Shown here piece after piece: positions 13,081 to 23,290 of a DNA stretch of 64,000 nucleotides; the stretch's first letter is position 1, and each line of letters opens with the position of its first letter. The notes under the pieces are model-generated. The model saw only the letters and a program-made list of their open reading frames with translations. It did no database searches and was not told the origin of the DNA. The position numbers were made by a program, and so were the translations under genes. Location of the stretch: contig OW121852.1 in the NCBI GenBank assembly GCA_933228895.1, positions 55,532,872-55,596,871 of the forward strand, given 5' to 3'. This DNA comes from Platycnemis pennipes (lineage: Eukaryota > Arthropoda > Insecta > Odonata > Platycnemididae).

Positions 13081-13620
13081 TCAGATACCGTTTCGGATTG
13101 AAGAGGACTCGCGGGATGAGGGAATGGGTGTGGGGGTGGGATCAAAAAAGAAGGAAGGACAGTCAGGTGGGAGAGAATGGGCCTCCCGGGGGTCACTGAC
13201 TCGCGCGAAGCAACGGAAGCCGCGGAAGTAGAGGGATCGGGAGGAGGGGGAGAGAGAGAGAGACAGTATGTGTGTGTGTGTTTGTGTGAAAGAGAGAGGC
13301 AAAGGAAGGGATTGCGGGAAGGCTAGAGAGACGGGGGCGTTGGTGATTAATATTATGTCCACCCATACGATCCCTCGCGCTCTGCTTGACTTGCAAGGGG
13401 GAAGGCATGTAAAGCGGCGCGGCGGACGGGCAGCTACGTGGACTGGAGAGAGAGAGAGAGTCGGGGAGCCCTTCCCCCCCACGGCGTAAGCCATTTAAGT
13501 GTAAGTGGGTCGATTGTTGCATAGGTTTAATGGTGGGATGACCACGTGATCCCTTCAAAATCGACCCCATAGTGCGGAGAGATGGTGTGTCCGCCAGGGA
13601 CAAAAGGCTGGGCATCACAA
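13081..13620. other. GC-rich, purine-skewed block with microsatellites
   Basis: The plus strand is strongly purine-rich (gaatgggtgtgggggtggga; aaaaagaaggaagga). It contains a GA tract at 13250-13262, a TG tract at 13268-13287 and a second GA tract at 13446-13460. Open frames of 137 and 141 residues on the minus strand are Ser/Pro/Leu-rich products of the CT-rich complement and carry no domain, so they are not called. Confidence 0.5.
13250..13287. repeat. Compound GA/TG microsatellite
   Basis: An (AG)n run at 13250-13262 is followed after acagta by an interrupted (TG)n run at 13268-13287. Confidence 0.8.
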
Positions 13621-14732
13621 GGGCGAAAGCTGAGTGACAATGGATGACAGGAGAAGATTAAAAACACTCCAAGGCATTAACAGAGTTGCGAGAATTTATT
13701 TCTATGACATGACTGGCCTAAAGCGATAAAAAAATATACTTATTTAGAGGTTACGATAAACCGTACTGAAGGTATGGAGGCTAACGACCACGTCCGCGGC
13801 GTACACAGCTTCTGATGAGTCAAGTTCTTGATTCAGAGATCATGGGAGAGATTATACACTATAAATGAACATCGATTTACCGATTCGGTCAGCTATCACT
13901 TTTCTGGGCCTATTTTTCATTCGAGAAAAAAAATCTCAAAATATTGTCATGATTTGCTGCCTTAGAACAGCGATTTCCACAATTTTACATATTTTTCTCC
14001 TTGCCGAATCTCAAAAGAGCAATCCACGAGACGGAACTTTGGTATTCAACGCATTATAGCAGGTCCAAAATAAAATCGATTCAAAACACTTCGAGAAGTC
14101 TTCTTATTGGTGATAGGTACATCAAATGGGTCAAGTACAACGACTGAGTTGTATAGCGAAGAGTAAAGTGAAAATAGATAAAAATAAAAATATAAAACAT
14201 TTTAGCATGCATTTATTTTGAATTTCAAACGGATTCTGGTGAGGTCAATGGCATTAGGGTATCTAAAGAAATGGAAGATGAGATTTTTCTGCACAAAAAT
14301 CTTACATGCGTCCAACTCTCAAATTTATTATTGTCAGGGAAAAGCACAAATAGAATAATATGGATAAAAATAATCCAGGTCAATTGGACTGAATTCCACA
14401 GAAAAAGTGTGAATATCGAAGAAAAAATAAAGGAAAGCTCTGAACTGGAATCCAGTGTACGTTCAAATCAATCCTTATCAATAAATACTCAAAAATCAAT
14501 GAATGAGGGCAGGCTTTCACTTGAAGATAAAACGAAATTAGCTTGGCGAGAGCGCTGAAAACATTTAGAAAAATTAGTAAAATAAAAACAATTTTGCAAC
14601 CGCAAAATGAAAGCAATAGCTCCGATATCTTCAGCCCCCCTGCATTGCAATAGCCCACTACATATGCGACAACATGCCTAATATGCATAATAAAGGGTAT
14701 TATAATAGAAGTGGCAAATGCATCAGCAACAA

Positions 14733-14806
14733 GTGACTGTTTTTTTTGCGATAAAACGCGATAGCAACTAGCAACTGTTTTTTTGCGATAGAACGCGATA
14801 GAGGAA
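14733..14806 (+). repeat. Imperfect tandem duplication, about 36-bp unit, with T8/T7 tracts
   Basis: Two adjacent copies of the pattern (g/a)actg-T7/8-gcgat-a-(a/g)aacgcgatag occupy about 14733-14768 and 14769-14806. Both units contain the GCGATA...CGCGATAG phrase. Only two copies are present, so it is a small duplication and not a satellite array. Confidence 0.7.
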
Positions 14807-15190
14807 CAGAGATAAAAATTTCTAGAATTGGACTTCTAAGACCGAACAAAACCATACTTATCGTAACGTTCTTCACTTCGAAAAAAACACAACCTTAATT
14901 CTGCAACAAGAATACTCCTTCACAAAGAATATCATCCAATCAAGTGGTCACAAAACCTTTCCACGGACAAAAAGCGTGAGGGTATGATGACCCCAAGGAT
15001 TTGTTGTCTCGCAATTCATAGAGAAGAGAACATTGAAATATGAATCAATTTCAAGCGCTCTGCGGAACAATGTGATATATCTAAGCCAGTTACATGCATT
15101 TTTCAATAACATTATCCAATTTCTATTTTATTTCAAAATTACATTTTTATAAAATGTTTGCACAAATTCACGCCCAGAAACGAAAAATAT

Positions 15191-15957
15191 ATCATCTACA
15201 TCTACATCTACATAATACCCTGCAAGCCACCACAAGGGTGTGTGGCAGGGGGTGATTGCTCACCAAACATGCACTACATATCATGCATAAAAAAGGAATA
15301 GTATTAATATAGTAGTCAGTACTACACTATTTAAAAAAGATAGAAATTGCAAAGCAAACATGCAAAAACATTCTGTTAGTAGGGTTAGCTTTAAGTACTC
15401 ATACCAACATGCAGCTACCAATGCTATTCATTGCTACTCTCCGATAGGACATATTTACCGTTATTCGTATCTCTAATTGTGCGAGGGAAAAAGGACATTT
15501 TGAATCGGTCAGTTCGGCAATCAATTTCTCTAATTTTATGATTATGGTCCAGTCTGCCATAGTAAGTTGGTGTTCGTAAAATATTTTTAACATCATCACT
15601 GAAAATATTGCCTTGGAATTTGTGGAAGAGATTAAGTCTAAATTTCAACCTGCGATCTGACAATGATTCCCATTTCAATTCATTTAATAGACTGGTTACG
15701 CTAATATAATTATCGTATCGTCCCTTTACAAATCTTGCCGATCTTCGCTGCACACGTTCAAGTTCATTACTTAGACCGATTTCGTAGGGATCCCATACAC
15801 TGGCAGCATATTCCAAATGAGGTCTAACAAGGGAAAAGTAGCTGATTTCTCGTACATGATCGTCACATTTACCCAATACTCTTTTAATGAAACCCAGTTT
15901 ACGATTAGCTTGACCAATTATTTCACGTATATGTTTACCCCAGGAAAGATCATGTGT
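15191..15957 (-). mobile_element. LINE-1w subfamily A copy, 5'-truncated, with open RT C-terminus
   Basis: A minus-strand non-LTR retrotransposon. The open frame reads 16053 to 15424 (209 codons). Residues from about 33 on show the C-terminal region downstream of reverse-transcriptase catalysis that is common in jockey/CR1/L2-type LINEs: HDLSWGKHI (34-42), LVRPHLEY then AASVWDPY (75-90), VQRRSARF (101-108) and SFFPRTIRD (187-195). The catalytic FADD region and endonuclease are missing, so it cannot be autonomous. The 3' UTR (15423-15191) carries the family hairpin ccctgcaagccac...gtgtggcaggg and ends in TCTACA repeats at 15191-15212 instead of poly(A). Residues 1-32 (15958-16053) do not match the other copies and are not clearly LINE. 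The clade is not resolved from this fragment. Confidence 0.85.
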
Positions 15958-16053
15958 CACAATATGTCTCATATCATTCAGCTGCTGACAACTGAATTTC
16001 CTTTTCACCGTAAAACCACACCGTTTCACCAAGTCAGCAATAGTAATAGACAA
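15424..16053 (-). pseudogene. LINE reverse-transcriptase C-terminal fragment (open frame)
   Basis: This is the longest supported coding relic in the window: 209 codons without a stop, encoding the RT thumb/C-terminal segment described for the surrounding LINE. A full LINE ORF2 would be about 900-1000 residues, so roughly four fifths is missing. The first 32 residues have no counterpart in the 26.4-kb copy, where KYLGIRLTHDLSWGKH is found instead of NDMRHIVTHDLSWGKH. The start codon is therefore incidental. Confidence 0.75.
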
Positions 16054-16591
16054 AGATATGAAGGCAATAGAAAGGGAGCGAAATCAGATGGGGATAAAAT
16101 GAAAGGAGAGATAACATAAGGGGCGTGAGAAGGGTAGGGCTACGAGCAACGGTTTAACGCGAGAAAGAAATGAAAAGCTACCCTGAAGATTCATCCCGAC
16201 TTCGAATGCTTTTTGAAGGGCTCTCCGGTCCGATACATCTCCAAACGTCAAGGAAGAGCAATGAGTTCTCCGCTCAAAAGAAATAAATATACTGGGGTGG
16301 ATACAATTGCTCAGATAATTTGATACTCTAATGATAACAACGTAATACCACTGTGATTGCAAATACAATTCTTGAAATAACGTTTGGTGGACAGCAATAA
16401 CCACTGAAATAGCCCTGATTCCCGAAATAGATTCATAAAGTGGATAACACGGAGGGAAAGAAATGGGTACAGACCAACACTAACTTTGGGATATTTCCCA
16501 AGATGAGACAATGTGTTTCAAACCTGATATCATTTTAAAATCCCTCAAAAAGGCATTAACTTAGCGCGGGAAAAAATCTTCCACATTTACA

Positions 16592-17702
16592 GTCGCTGAT
16601 CGTAGTCGAGCTGTATACCTTTTCTTTCAGAGGTTATACTTGTCGTTTCATATGTTGTTGTATTTTTAATGACATTTATGCTATCTAAGCTAATTTTTAT
16701 CGACTGAAAATGTTAGTGAACATGATTTTTTGTGGAAACTGGGTTTAAATCCCAAGATTAATTCATTTTGCGATTCAAAGTCCGTTTTCAATCATTCCAT
16801 CAACAGCTCGTTACAGTGCCTTCGGTTTATCACAATCTGATCAGTAACTTTGAGAAACGGACATTGAAGTAGTTCAAGACATACTTGAAAATGTCCGAAA
16901 CCAGAATATCCAAATGCCAAATTAAATTATGGAAACAATATCTCGGATATATCATATAATGTAACGGAGATATTGTTTTCCAGAATTTAATTTGGCATGT
17001 GGATATTCTGGTCTTCGGACATTCCAATTAAGCCAAATTAGAAGCTCACCTTATTTCATCCAAGGCATCCATCTACATCTACATAATCCTAATACACTAA
17101 TACACATCCTTGGCTATCGGCAGCCGACCACTGGCTCGTTTTAGAAGACCGAAAGGCTATTTGCCCCACCCGTTAAATTATCGTTCCAGTCAACGGAAAA
17201 ATGCCTTATTGAACTACTGCGAAGGTGGATGGTAAGCACCTTCACCAATGAAAAGTTAAATGCGAGTCAGGTCCGAGAGCCCTGCTTAATCACGAGCCTG
17301 CCTTGAGACATCTTCCTGCTGACAAAAAATCCTGGGAAGTTGAACAGACATTGCTTGCACGAAAACAACACTATTTGTGACATTCGAAGTAGTATACGTG
17401 ACAAGAAAACTTGAGGGAAAAACTTATAGGGGGATATGTACGCCTCCACCAAGCGCAGATCCTGATTGACGGAACGCCGATGTCTCGCGGGCACTGAAAT
17501 GATTGGAAACGGACTTTGAATCGCAAAATGAATTAATCTTGGGATTTAAACCCAGTTTCCACAAAAAATTAGGTTCATTAACATTTTAAATCGATAAAAA
17601 TTAGCTTTTTTAGCATAAATGTCATTAAAAAACCAACAACATATGAAACGACCAGTATTACTCCTGAATGAAAAGGTATACAGCTCGCCTACGACCAGCG
17701 AC
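16592..17702. mobile_element. 1.1-kb inverted-repeat element with ~207-bp arms
   Basis: Arm 16592-16798 is the reverse complement of 17496-17702 with few mismatches. Both contain gagctgtatacctttt, gacatttatgct, gtggaaactgggtttaaatc and gcgattcaaagtccgttt (or their complements). The 0.7-kb interior has no convincing transposase. A minus-strand open frame of 75 codons (17267-17494) has no motif I recognise. The interior also holds a separate hairpin at 16890-17023 and a TCTACATCTACATAAT phrase at 17072-17087 that resembles the LINE-1w terminus. It is probably a non-autonomous foldback or TIR element; no target duplication was confirmed. Confidence 0.75.
16890..17023. mobile_element. Hairpin MITE nested inside the 16.6-17.7 kb element
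   Basis: The arm aatgtccgaaaccagaatat (16890) continues through ccaaatgccaaattaaatt and acaatatctc. Its near-perfect reverse complement ends at cggacatt (17023). The loop is about 20 bp. A further cggacatt lies at 16858-16865, just left of the element, so the end sequence is duplicated there. Confidence 0.75.
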
Positions 17703-17788
17703 ACGAGTCCCGATGGTCGGCCCCGGCAGGAGGCAGGAAATCCGCGATCGCTAACCGTCGAGAAAGGAGTTCAATATCCGGTCGGCCC

Positions 17789-17804
17789 GAGAGAGAGAGA
17801 GAGA
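17789..17804. repeat. GA microsatellite
   Basis: An uninterrupted (GA)8 tract in a locally GC-rich stretch (about 17690-17880) just outside the right arm of the inverted-repeat element. Confidence 0.8.
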
Positions 17805-18759
17805 AGACTGAACTGCAGCAAATGAGCGCCAGCAGAGGCGCCACCGGCGATGGGCGATGCCGGCAAGCCCTACCCGCGGCAAATATCATAATCCTACGGA
17901 AGGTACAATGTACTGCAGTACATTTTGCCATGTTATTCGGAAACTATAGAAAGTCTAGGAGATTGATCATATTAAAATTACTTAATGAATTTCTTTCACA
18001 CTAATAGATCAACTTAGCAGTTATATTTTCTCCCACAAACTATACCAATTGGGCACAGAGAAGCGGCATATGTAGATAGATCAACAACCAAACAAAAATT
18101 TTTCCAAAGCAATTTCCACGGCTGAAACGCATAATAAGATTAATAATCCCACAAACTTGGTCTTTTTCATGGAACCTCATTTCCACCATTAAGGATCTAG
18201 CACCCTCGACAGCACACCCTTGCGTAGGTAAGATTGGTAACTTTTAATTGGCAAAGTTTACGCTACCACTTAATAATATACAGACCCATTGAATGCAACA
18301 CTTGGCATAGTAGAAAACGTGGATTTAGTTCTCGATAATGTAGTTTTAATTAGCGTGAATTGAGCTTAGCTCACCACAATAGACCATCCTCAGCACTTAA
18401 ATACAATCTTTATGGTCTCGCATTTACTAAACGGATACTTATATTGGATACGTTAAATTAATTTATCTCCAAATTTACATATCCCCAAGTATAACGAAAC
18501 CATTTTCCCCGTAAGCTGTCATTGGAGTGCCTGCCTCACACGAGTAGAATGCCAGAAGGCTTGAAACTAGGGGCTGTTATGCACGTTGAGCTGCAAAGAT
18601 ACCAAGGTGAACTATTTAAGTAGAATCAGGCTCGACGTACTACAAATAACCAGAACCAGATAAGACCTAGGGCATAAACTCAAAAAACTAAGTGCTCCCT
18701 GACATTGAGCTGCTCTGCGACAGCGTCACATGAATGCGTGCTACAACTGCTGAAGTTAC

Positions 18760-18877
18760 ATAGCACTGTCTAACCTAACTTAATCCTAAGACAAACACCC
18801 ACGCCCAAGGCGGGATTTGAACCCACGAACTTTACGTTTACAGGTTATCGAGTTACCGACCCTACTACCACGCCGAA
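18760..18877 (-). repeat. tRNA-derived SINE
   Basis: Read on the minus strand: a tRNA-like head with ggcgtggtagtaggg (A-box region, about 18860-18874), a perfect B box gggttcaaatcccg (18811-18824), then gtgtttgtcttaggattaag and ttaggttagacagtg. Tails of that TTAGGTTA type are common behind arthropod tRNA-SINE heads. The head does not fold as an intact tRNA. Confidence 0.65.
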
Positions 18878-19667
18878 ATGAACCATTTAATATGACAAAA
18901 AATGAGAGTTACTGCCAAATTGAGTATATGGGTTAAACTCGAATATGTGGGGCCGAGATCAGGTAGTCGAAGGGTGGGTGGGTCTGAACCTCGCGAGGGT
19001 CCTAATCCGCGACCCTTTTCCCAGCTCAGAGACCCAAAGCCGGCCGCTCTTCTCGACCCACACAGCGGGAGGCTCCCTCGCCAAAACCAACCGTGCTCAC
19101 TACAATTTTAACTTTAACAACTACGTCATATAACAACAAATTAATATTTTCATCGTACTCCCGATAATTGTACGAGTAAGTGCATCTTTTAATCGTGGTC
19201 CTACGATGAAAATTAACAATTTTGCGAACATTGCTAAAAACGTGGTCATCAACCTCGGGAAACTTGGCAACAACGCAGCGATCCCCCCTCCAATTTTCCG
19301 TTTCTTTTAAGCGGAGTAAGCTTGCAGAGGTATTTAACGGGTGTAGCTTTCACAATGAACATTGTTGACATCAGTGAGTGATGGGATTCGTAGTATTAAT
19401 CTAGTTTTAAGACACTGTGCTGTGAATGTGCTCAGAAAAGAAATAAACTGTCTATTTGCGTCAGCCTGTGTCGCTTTCTAATTCAGATAGAACGAGAGCC
19501 ACAAAGATGTGTAAAAGACTGCACTATAAATCGATTGAATTCACATCAGAAGTGGAGGCTCAACTATTTAAACACCAAGCAATAAACTATTGCAGATTCA
19601 TGGAGAGGTTGAGGTGAGAATCGCGCACAAATCCTTACAAAACCTTAAGTAATTTTCTACATCTACA

Positions 19668-20065
19668 CCTACATATATACGATACCCTGCAAGCCACCGC
19701 GAGAGTGTGTGGAAGGGGGTGAAGATCACCAGGCATGCACTACTAACATGCAAACTAGCAACTATATTGTCTCATCCAACTTGATTGTTAGTGTCTACAG
19801 AATTTAAGGGGTAAGACATGCATCATGCACTACAGAATACTCTAGAATATTTCCCCTACCTATCCCTTTCCTATGCTGCCTATTCTGTTCTCTTATAGTA
19901 CGGGGGGAAAATGCCATTTTGAATCTATCTGTACGACAATCTATCTCTCTAATCTTATTTATCTGGTCGAATCTAGCATAATACGCTGGTGTTCTTAATA
20001 TGTGCCTAACATCTTCAGTAAAGCTATCCGATTGAAATTTCTGCAATAGATTTAATCTGAACTGA
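19668..20065 (-). mobile_element. LINE-1w subfamily B copy inside the palindrome
   Basis: A minus-strand LINE fragment. The 3' end has tctacatctacacc (19658-19671) and the hairpin ccctgcaagccaccgcgag...gtgtgtgg. The open frame gives FRLNLLQKF, REIDCRTDRFKMAF and PRTIRE, matching the C-terminus of the 15.4-kb copy. Homology ends abruptly at about 20065, at the inner boundary of the palindrome's right arm. It shares CGCGAG and other variants with the 61.7-kb copy, which defines subfamily B. Confidence 0.8.
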
Positions 20066-20133
20066 ACATTCACAGCACAGTGTCTTAAAACTAGATTAAT
20101 ACTACGAATCCCATTACTCACTGATGTCAACAA
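19804..20133 (-). pseudogene. LINE RT C-terminal fragment fused to palindrome arm
   Basis: A 109-codon frame. Codons 1-22 are read from the palindrome arm and are not LINE; the rest is the subfamily B C-terminus. The fusion is a by-product of the junction and unlikely to be expressed. Confidence 0.6.
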
Positions 20134-20571
20134 CGTTCATTGTGAAAGCTACACCCGTTAAAAACCTTTGCAAGCTTAGTCCGCTTAAAAGAAACGGAAA
20201 ATTGGAGGGGGGATTGCTGCGCTGTTGCCAAGTTTCCCGCTGTTGATGACCACGTTTTTAGCAATGTTCGCAAAATTGTTAATTTTCATCGTAGGACCAC
20301 GATTAAAAGATGCACTTACTCGTACAATTATCGGGAGTACGATGAAAATATTAATTTGTTGTTATATGACGTAGTTGTTAAAGTTAAAATTGTAGTGAGC
20401 ACGGTTGGTTTTGGCGAGGGAGCCTCCCGCTGTGTGGGTCGAGAAGAGCGGCCGGCTTTGGGTCTCTGAGCTGGGAAAAGGGTCGCGCATTCGGACCCTC
20501 GCGAGGTTCAGACCCACCCATCCTTCGACTACCTGATCTCGGCCCCACATATTCGAGTTTAACCAGTATAT

Positions 20572-22865
20572 GTTTTAATCAGATACCTGGTATTGAGTCA
20601 CCCCTTAAAAACACTTGCATTGACAAACAAGAAACGATTCAGTGACGATCCATAAAATAATTTAATTAAAATCCAATTCCATGATATTATAACATCAATA
20701 TCACTCAATTTCAATTGATCAAACCCATTCCATGAAGACCCTAGAGTGATGAGAGCTGGTCTCTCAGATTAATTTTCCCCGCTGATATTACTTCCTCTCG
20801 TAAATAAAAATATTTTAACTGCGAGGATTCAACATCGCCGAATACAAACAAATTTCTAAGGGGACGATCCAATATATTTTTTTGTTATTTCCGCTTCCAA
20901 ACGTTCTTCGGACCTCCGTGGGTATTTGAACACTAAGTGCTAATTCGCGCTTTACGAACACATCGACCCTTCAATGTATGAACTATATAGTCGTCAAATT
21001 TGGATACTCAGTTACGATCATAAATTCCGATCAAGTTAATTTTGGAATCTCGGGCTCGAAAATTGCGTCCCCGTAAATACATCCCAAAGTAGAACACTTC
21101 GTTCGTAACTGATTCACGCACTCACGAGCACTCTTAATGGTCGGGCGAACCTTCTATACCAAAATAAATTCCTGACCTTAAGGCATTAAACAACACGCCT
21201 CCGCCGGCTGAGCACCTGAAACGCCGAACATACTGAGCGAGGATTTCAGTATTCCCCTCTTCATATATGCAAACGTCAACTTGGATTTTGATCTTGAGCC
21301 TAACTGTGCGAATGAGAGAATGGAACGAAAATTGGACGTAGCTGAAGATCCGAGGAAAAAGAAATAGTACGCTTCTAAATTCCAATAATAAGTACAAAAA
21401 CCTACACAATGTGACCTCGTGACCTAAATTTAGACATTATGCCTATGAGCCATCCGTTGTAGCCCGAGACCATAGGATCTATACGTAATTAGAAGAGGAG
21501 GTAGGGTAGGAAGTAGACGAGAAAAAGAGGAGGAACACGATACATCATTTTCAACACCATTAAACGTAATCAATTCTCAACACAAGCAGGAAACAATCTG
21601 GGTTCATCAAGTTGGGAGTTATTATCGTAGCCATGATCAGTCATAGCCATAGAGATAGTCAACAAAAAGGAGTTTTAGCGATAAAATATTAAGTCCCGAA
21701 CTGTTAATTTACCTTTGGTTACGGTTAATATACAAGAAACTGGCTTATTCACCAGCAAGATAACTATTTATTCCAAATCCTCACAAAATGCGTCGAGCAA
21801 ATGAGAGTCATTAAGTAAATACATTAGCTGGTAGGAATTTTTACTGTTTACAGCTGATGACATTAAAGACGAGCACAGAAGATTGATTACTACCAGTGGC
21901 TATCAATGTATTACAAGAATTTCCAAGCATAAACAAGATGAGTTCACGCTAAGTTCACGATAGTTTTAGTGACTTCTATGAACTCAGATAAACCCTATTC
22001 GCGTGAGAATTATGATAGCGTGTTCAAATGAGGGTTATACGAGGCGTGAGCAACAAAGCTGATAACGTAGATCAGAGGTCTGAGTTCTTATAGAGACGGA
22101 CGACTATATGAGAGAGGATTGGGGCAGGCGAGAATGGACGAGTGCCGCACAGATGTCCACGCAACTACTCGCCAAGAGAAATGGAATTAATCTAGTCCAG
22201 CAGCTTGAATTACATATTCTGGGAATTCCTTTGAACTCCTCTGTCCCGTAGCCAGATCTGTAATTCAATGCAGCGAAATGCAAATACGTAATTTTCAAGC
22301 CACAAGGAAACTAACTACCACTCAACGTTATTTTAAAAATAAAATTATCCATAAAAGTTTAATTTTTCAGTACCTCCAAAGAAATATAGCACAGTTATAC
22401 AATTAATTCTTAATATTTCTTCAAACATGGATTAATAAAAAGTGGAGTACATGACGAAATGTTGCGGTTAGTATAGATATAAAAAGGAAGAGTAAGTACT
22501 GAAACATCACCATAAATATTTCAGCTTCTAAGGTACACGAGTATTCTACTCAATCTTTAAATAATTTAGAAACATTCCAAGCGATGGACAAGATGGCTTT
22601 CTAAGGCTTCTTCCGCCATACTGTTAAAATAACAATCATCAGCGAATTAAATGTCGCAAAAGCATAAAGAGTGGGAAAAGATATTAATCTTGGGCAAGGT
22701 CCAAACTGTAATTTAGCGGATGTCTATTTCCACCGACATGTTTCTTTTTATCCGCGTTCAACCTATGAAAGTAACTTTTGATGGCCAAGGTATCCCTATG
22801 AAGAAATACTCCCTATGAGATAAACCACAGCTATCTTTCAATTTAAGTTCTTCTTTAGCACCACA
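20572..22865. other. AT-rich stretch without a recognised feature
   Basis: Short open frames only (longest 91 codons minus at 21134-21409, no domain). No repeat relationship to other parts of the window was found. Confidence 0.4.
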
Positions 22866-23290
22866 TACTTCCTACCTCTCACCGTTCCACCCTAACAGCC
22901 CATTCTCCTCCTTCCTCTTCCCCTCCCGCCTATCACACTCTCATCTATTACGTGTATCAAAATAGTATCGCCCCATTATTTCTCGGCTCATCCATTCACA
23001 CCTGTCACTTAATTCCTTCAATCAACTCTCTGTCCTCTCCCCTATTATACCTAGCACTTTTTTCGTTAGTTTTCTTTATCATCCATCTTTTCTCCGAGTC
23101 CTCCACAACCAATCTGAAAATCCGCCAATCTTTTTTCCATCCTCTTACCTCAACGTTCACGTTTTGAGGCGGTACAATTCCAAGCTTCATACCGGACTCA
23201 TTCGTAACTTTCCTACTAATCGCCCATCTGATAGTTCTATCCAACGGACAAACGCCGTTATCGATCCCCACTCATTATACTCATTTCATT
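22866..23290. other. Pyrimidine-rich block
   Basis: The plus strand is dominated by C and T (cattctcctccttcctcttc near 22902; ctctctgtcctctcccctat near 23026). The minus strand has an 88-codon frame (23005-23271) rich in charged residues. I recognise no family, so I do not call it a gene; it may be an eroded coding repeat. Confidence 0.35.

Larger units (their letters stand above)
18925..20571. mobile_element. Large palindrome: ~505-bp inverted arms around a LINE fragment
   Basis: Arm 18925-19429 and arm 20066-20571 are reverse complements with only about a dozen differences by eye. Each contains gttaaactcgaatatgtggg, ggccggctttgggtctctga and taattgtacgagtaagtgca (or complements). The outer ~170 bp of each arm is GC-rich, the inner part AT-rich. 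Both arms therefore carry the same 62-codon frame (18945-19133 plus; 20362-20550 minus), which has no known domain. The centre holds 238 bp of unassigned sequence and a LINE-1w fragment that abuts the right arm exactly where it is 5'-truncated. It could be a foldback transposon with a LINE insertion, an inverted segmental duplication, or an assembly artefact. Confidence 0.8.

Noticed and set aside
13081..13618. 137- and 141-codon minus frames rich in Ser, Pro and Leu
   Set aside because: They are translations of CT-rich and CACA microsatellite sequence, so composition explains their length.
18811..18874. Possible functional tRNA gene
   Set aside because: The B box is good, but acceptor and anticodon stems do not pair, and a SINE-type tail follows, so it is called a SINE.
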